From: Actinomycetota bacterium
GTDB taxonomy: Bacteria > Actinomycetota > Acidimicrobiia > Acidimicrobiales > Iamiaceae
Direction of reading: 5' to 3'
Assembly: GCA_018268545.1 (NCBI GenBank)
Contig: JAFDWI010000179.1
Span: forward strand, 1-6,981
DNA length: 6,981 nucleotides
In this document: positions 6,724 to 6,981 of the stretch, piece by piece
How the letters are laid out: every line of letters starts with the position of its first letter
How positions within the stretch are numbered: position 1 is the stretch's first letter
The notes under the pieces: model-generated
Databases searched by the model: none
Seen by the model: the letters and a program-made list of their open reading frames with translations, nothing else
Told to the model about the DNA's origin: nothing
Position numbers and translations under genes: made by a program

Positions 6724-6981
6724 TCAGCGGGCGGCGACGAGATCCCCGGTCGGCTGGTAGGTGCAGCTCGGGTCTTCCCCGAGCGCGTCGCCGGTGGCTG
6801 CGTAAGCCCGGGAGCGCGAACCACCGCACACCTCGCGGAATTCACAGACACCGCACTTGCCGCCCAGTGCGTCGGGGTTCCGTAACGCCCGCATGAGCGG
6901 CGCGTTCCGGTAGATGTCGACGATCGACGCGTCACGGACCGACCCGACGACCTCGGGAAGGAAACCGCTGGGGTACACGTC
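6724..6981 (-). CDS. C-terminal SPASM region of a radical SAM protein (partial)
   Basis: The frame is open to the right edge, so only the last 85 residues are seen, starting DVYPSGFLPE and ending at TGA 6726-6724. The GTG at 6978 is an internal Val, not a start. The segment GKCGVCEFREVCGGSRSRAYA, then ATGDALGEDPSC, has the CX2CX5C cluster ligands and final Cys of a SPASM auxiliary iron-sulfur domain. The VYPSGFLP, (G)SVRDASIVDIYR, LR(N)PDALGGKC and CGGSR(S/A)RAYA features resemble the AhbD/NirJ-like and TIGR04053-type branch, where Ser stands in the CGGSR motif rather than another Cys. Such proteins modify peptides (RiPP or cofactor precursors such as mycofactocin) or haem precursors. The CX3CX2C radical SAM core that would settle the subfamily is outside the window. 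An MFS exporter follows 50 nt downstream. Confidence 0.85.
   Translation of the reverse strand, partial: DVYPSGFLPEVVGSVRDASIVDIYRNAPLMRALRNPDALGGKCGVCEFREVCGGSRSRAYAATGDALGEDPSCTYQPTGDLVAAR

Noticed and set aside
5633..6760. 375-codon open frame on the plus strand opposite the MFS exporter
   Set aside because: Its translation is almost all Arg, Asp, His, Glu and Gln, as expected from the complement of hydrophobic membrane codons. No ribosome site or domain was seen.
6976..6978. GTG as a start of a small 84-residue protein
   Set aside because: The frame stays open to the window edge (Asp precedes the Val), and the residues match the interior of a SPASM domain, so this is the tail of a longer gene.

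Overview
The window is high-GC DNA, with G or C at most third codon positions. Genes are packed tightly on both strands. Short convergent and divergent junctions, GC-rich coding and family types familiar from actinobacteria (a DHA2 drug exporter, a DUF4203-like membrane protein, a two-domain amidohydrolase, a SPASM radical SAM protein) suggest an actinobacterium, perhaps of the Acidimicrobiia. That placement is inference; no rRNA or marker gene is present.

Left part (1-2454, + strand): the last 54 codons of a gene that resembles the C-terminus of a Gfo/Idh/MocA oxidoreductase overlap by ATGA a 764-residue PAS-GAF-GGDEF-EAL protein, a probable cyclic-di-GMP enzyme. Its EAL catalytic residues look intact. 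Its GGDEF signature reads GGDEI and it has no RxxD inhibitory site.

Middle (2455-4480): a MOSC-domain protein (- strand) ends back to back with the EAL gene, the two stop codons abutting as TGATCA. It is divergent from a metal-dependent amidohydrolase of the Amidohydro_2 (ACMSD-like) family. The 37-nt divergent gap holds a perfect 6-bp inverted repeat that ends one base before the amidohydrolase ATG, which lacks an evident Shine-Dalgarno sequence.

Right part (4488-6981, - strand): three genes read in the same direction, right to left. They are the C-terminal SPASM region of a radical SAM protein (cut by the window edge), a 500-residue DHA2-type MFS exporter, and a seven-helix DUF4203/TMEM198-like membrane protein. 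Gaps of 50 and 35 nt make a single transcription unit plausible. Its promoter would lie outside the window.

There is no non-coding stretch longer than about 50 bases, and I see no RNA gene, CRISPR array, insertion sequence or attachment site. Most of the window is ordinary chromosomal content. The least explained part is the radical SAM/exporter/membrane-protein cluster, whose key upstream portion is missing.
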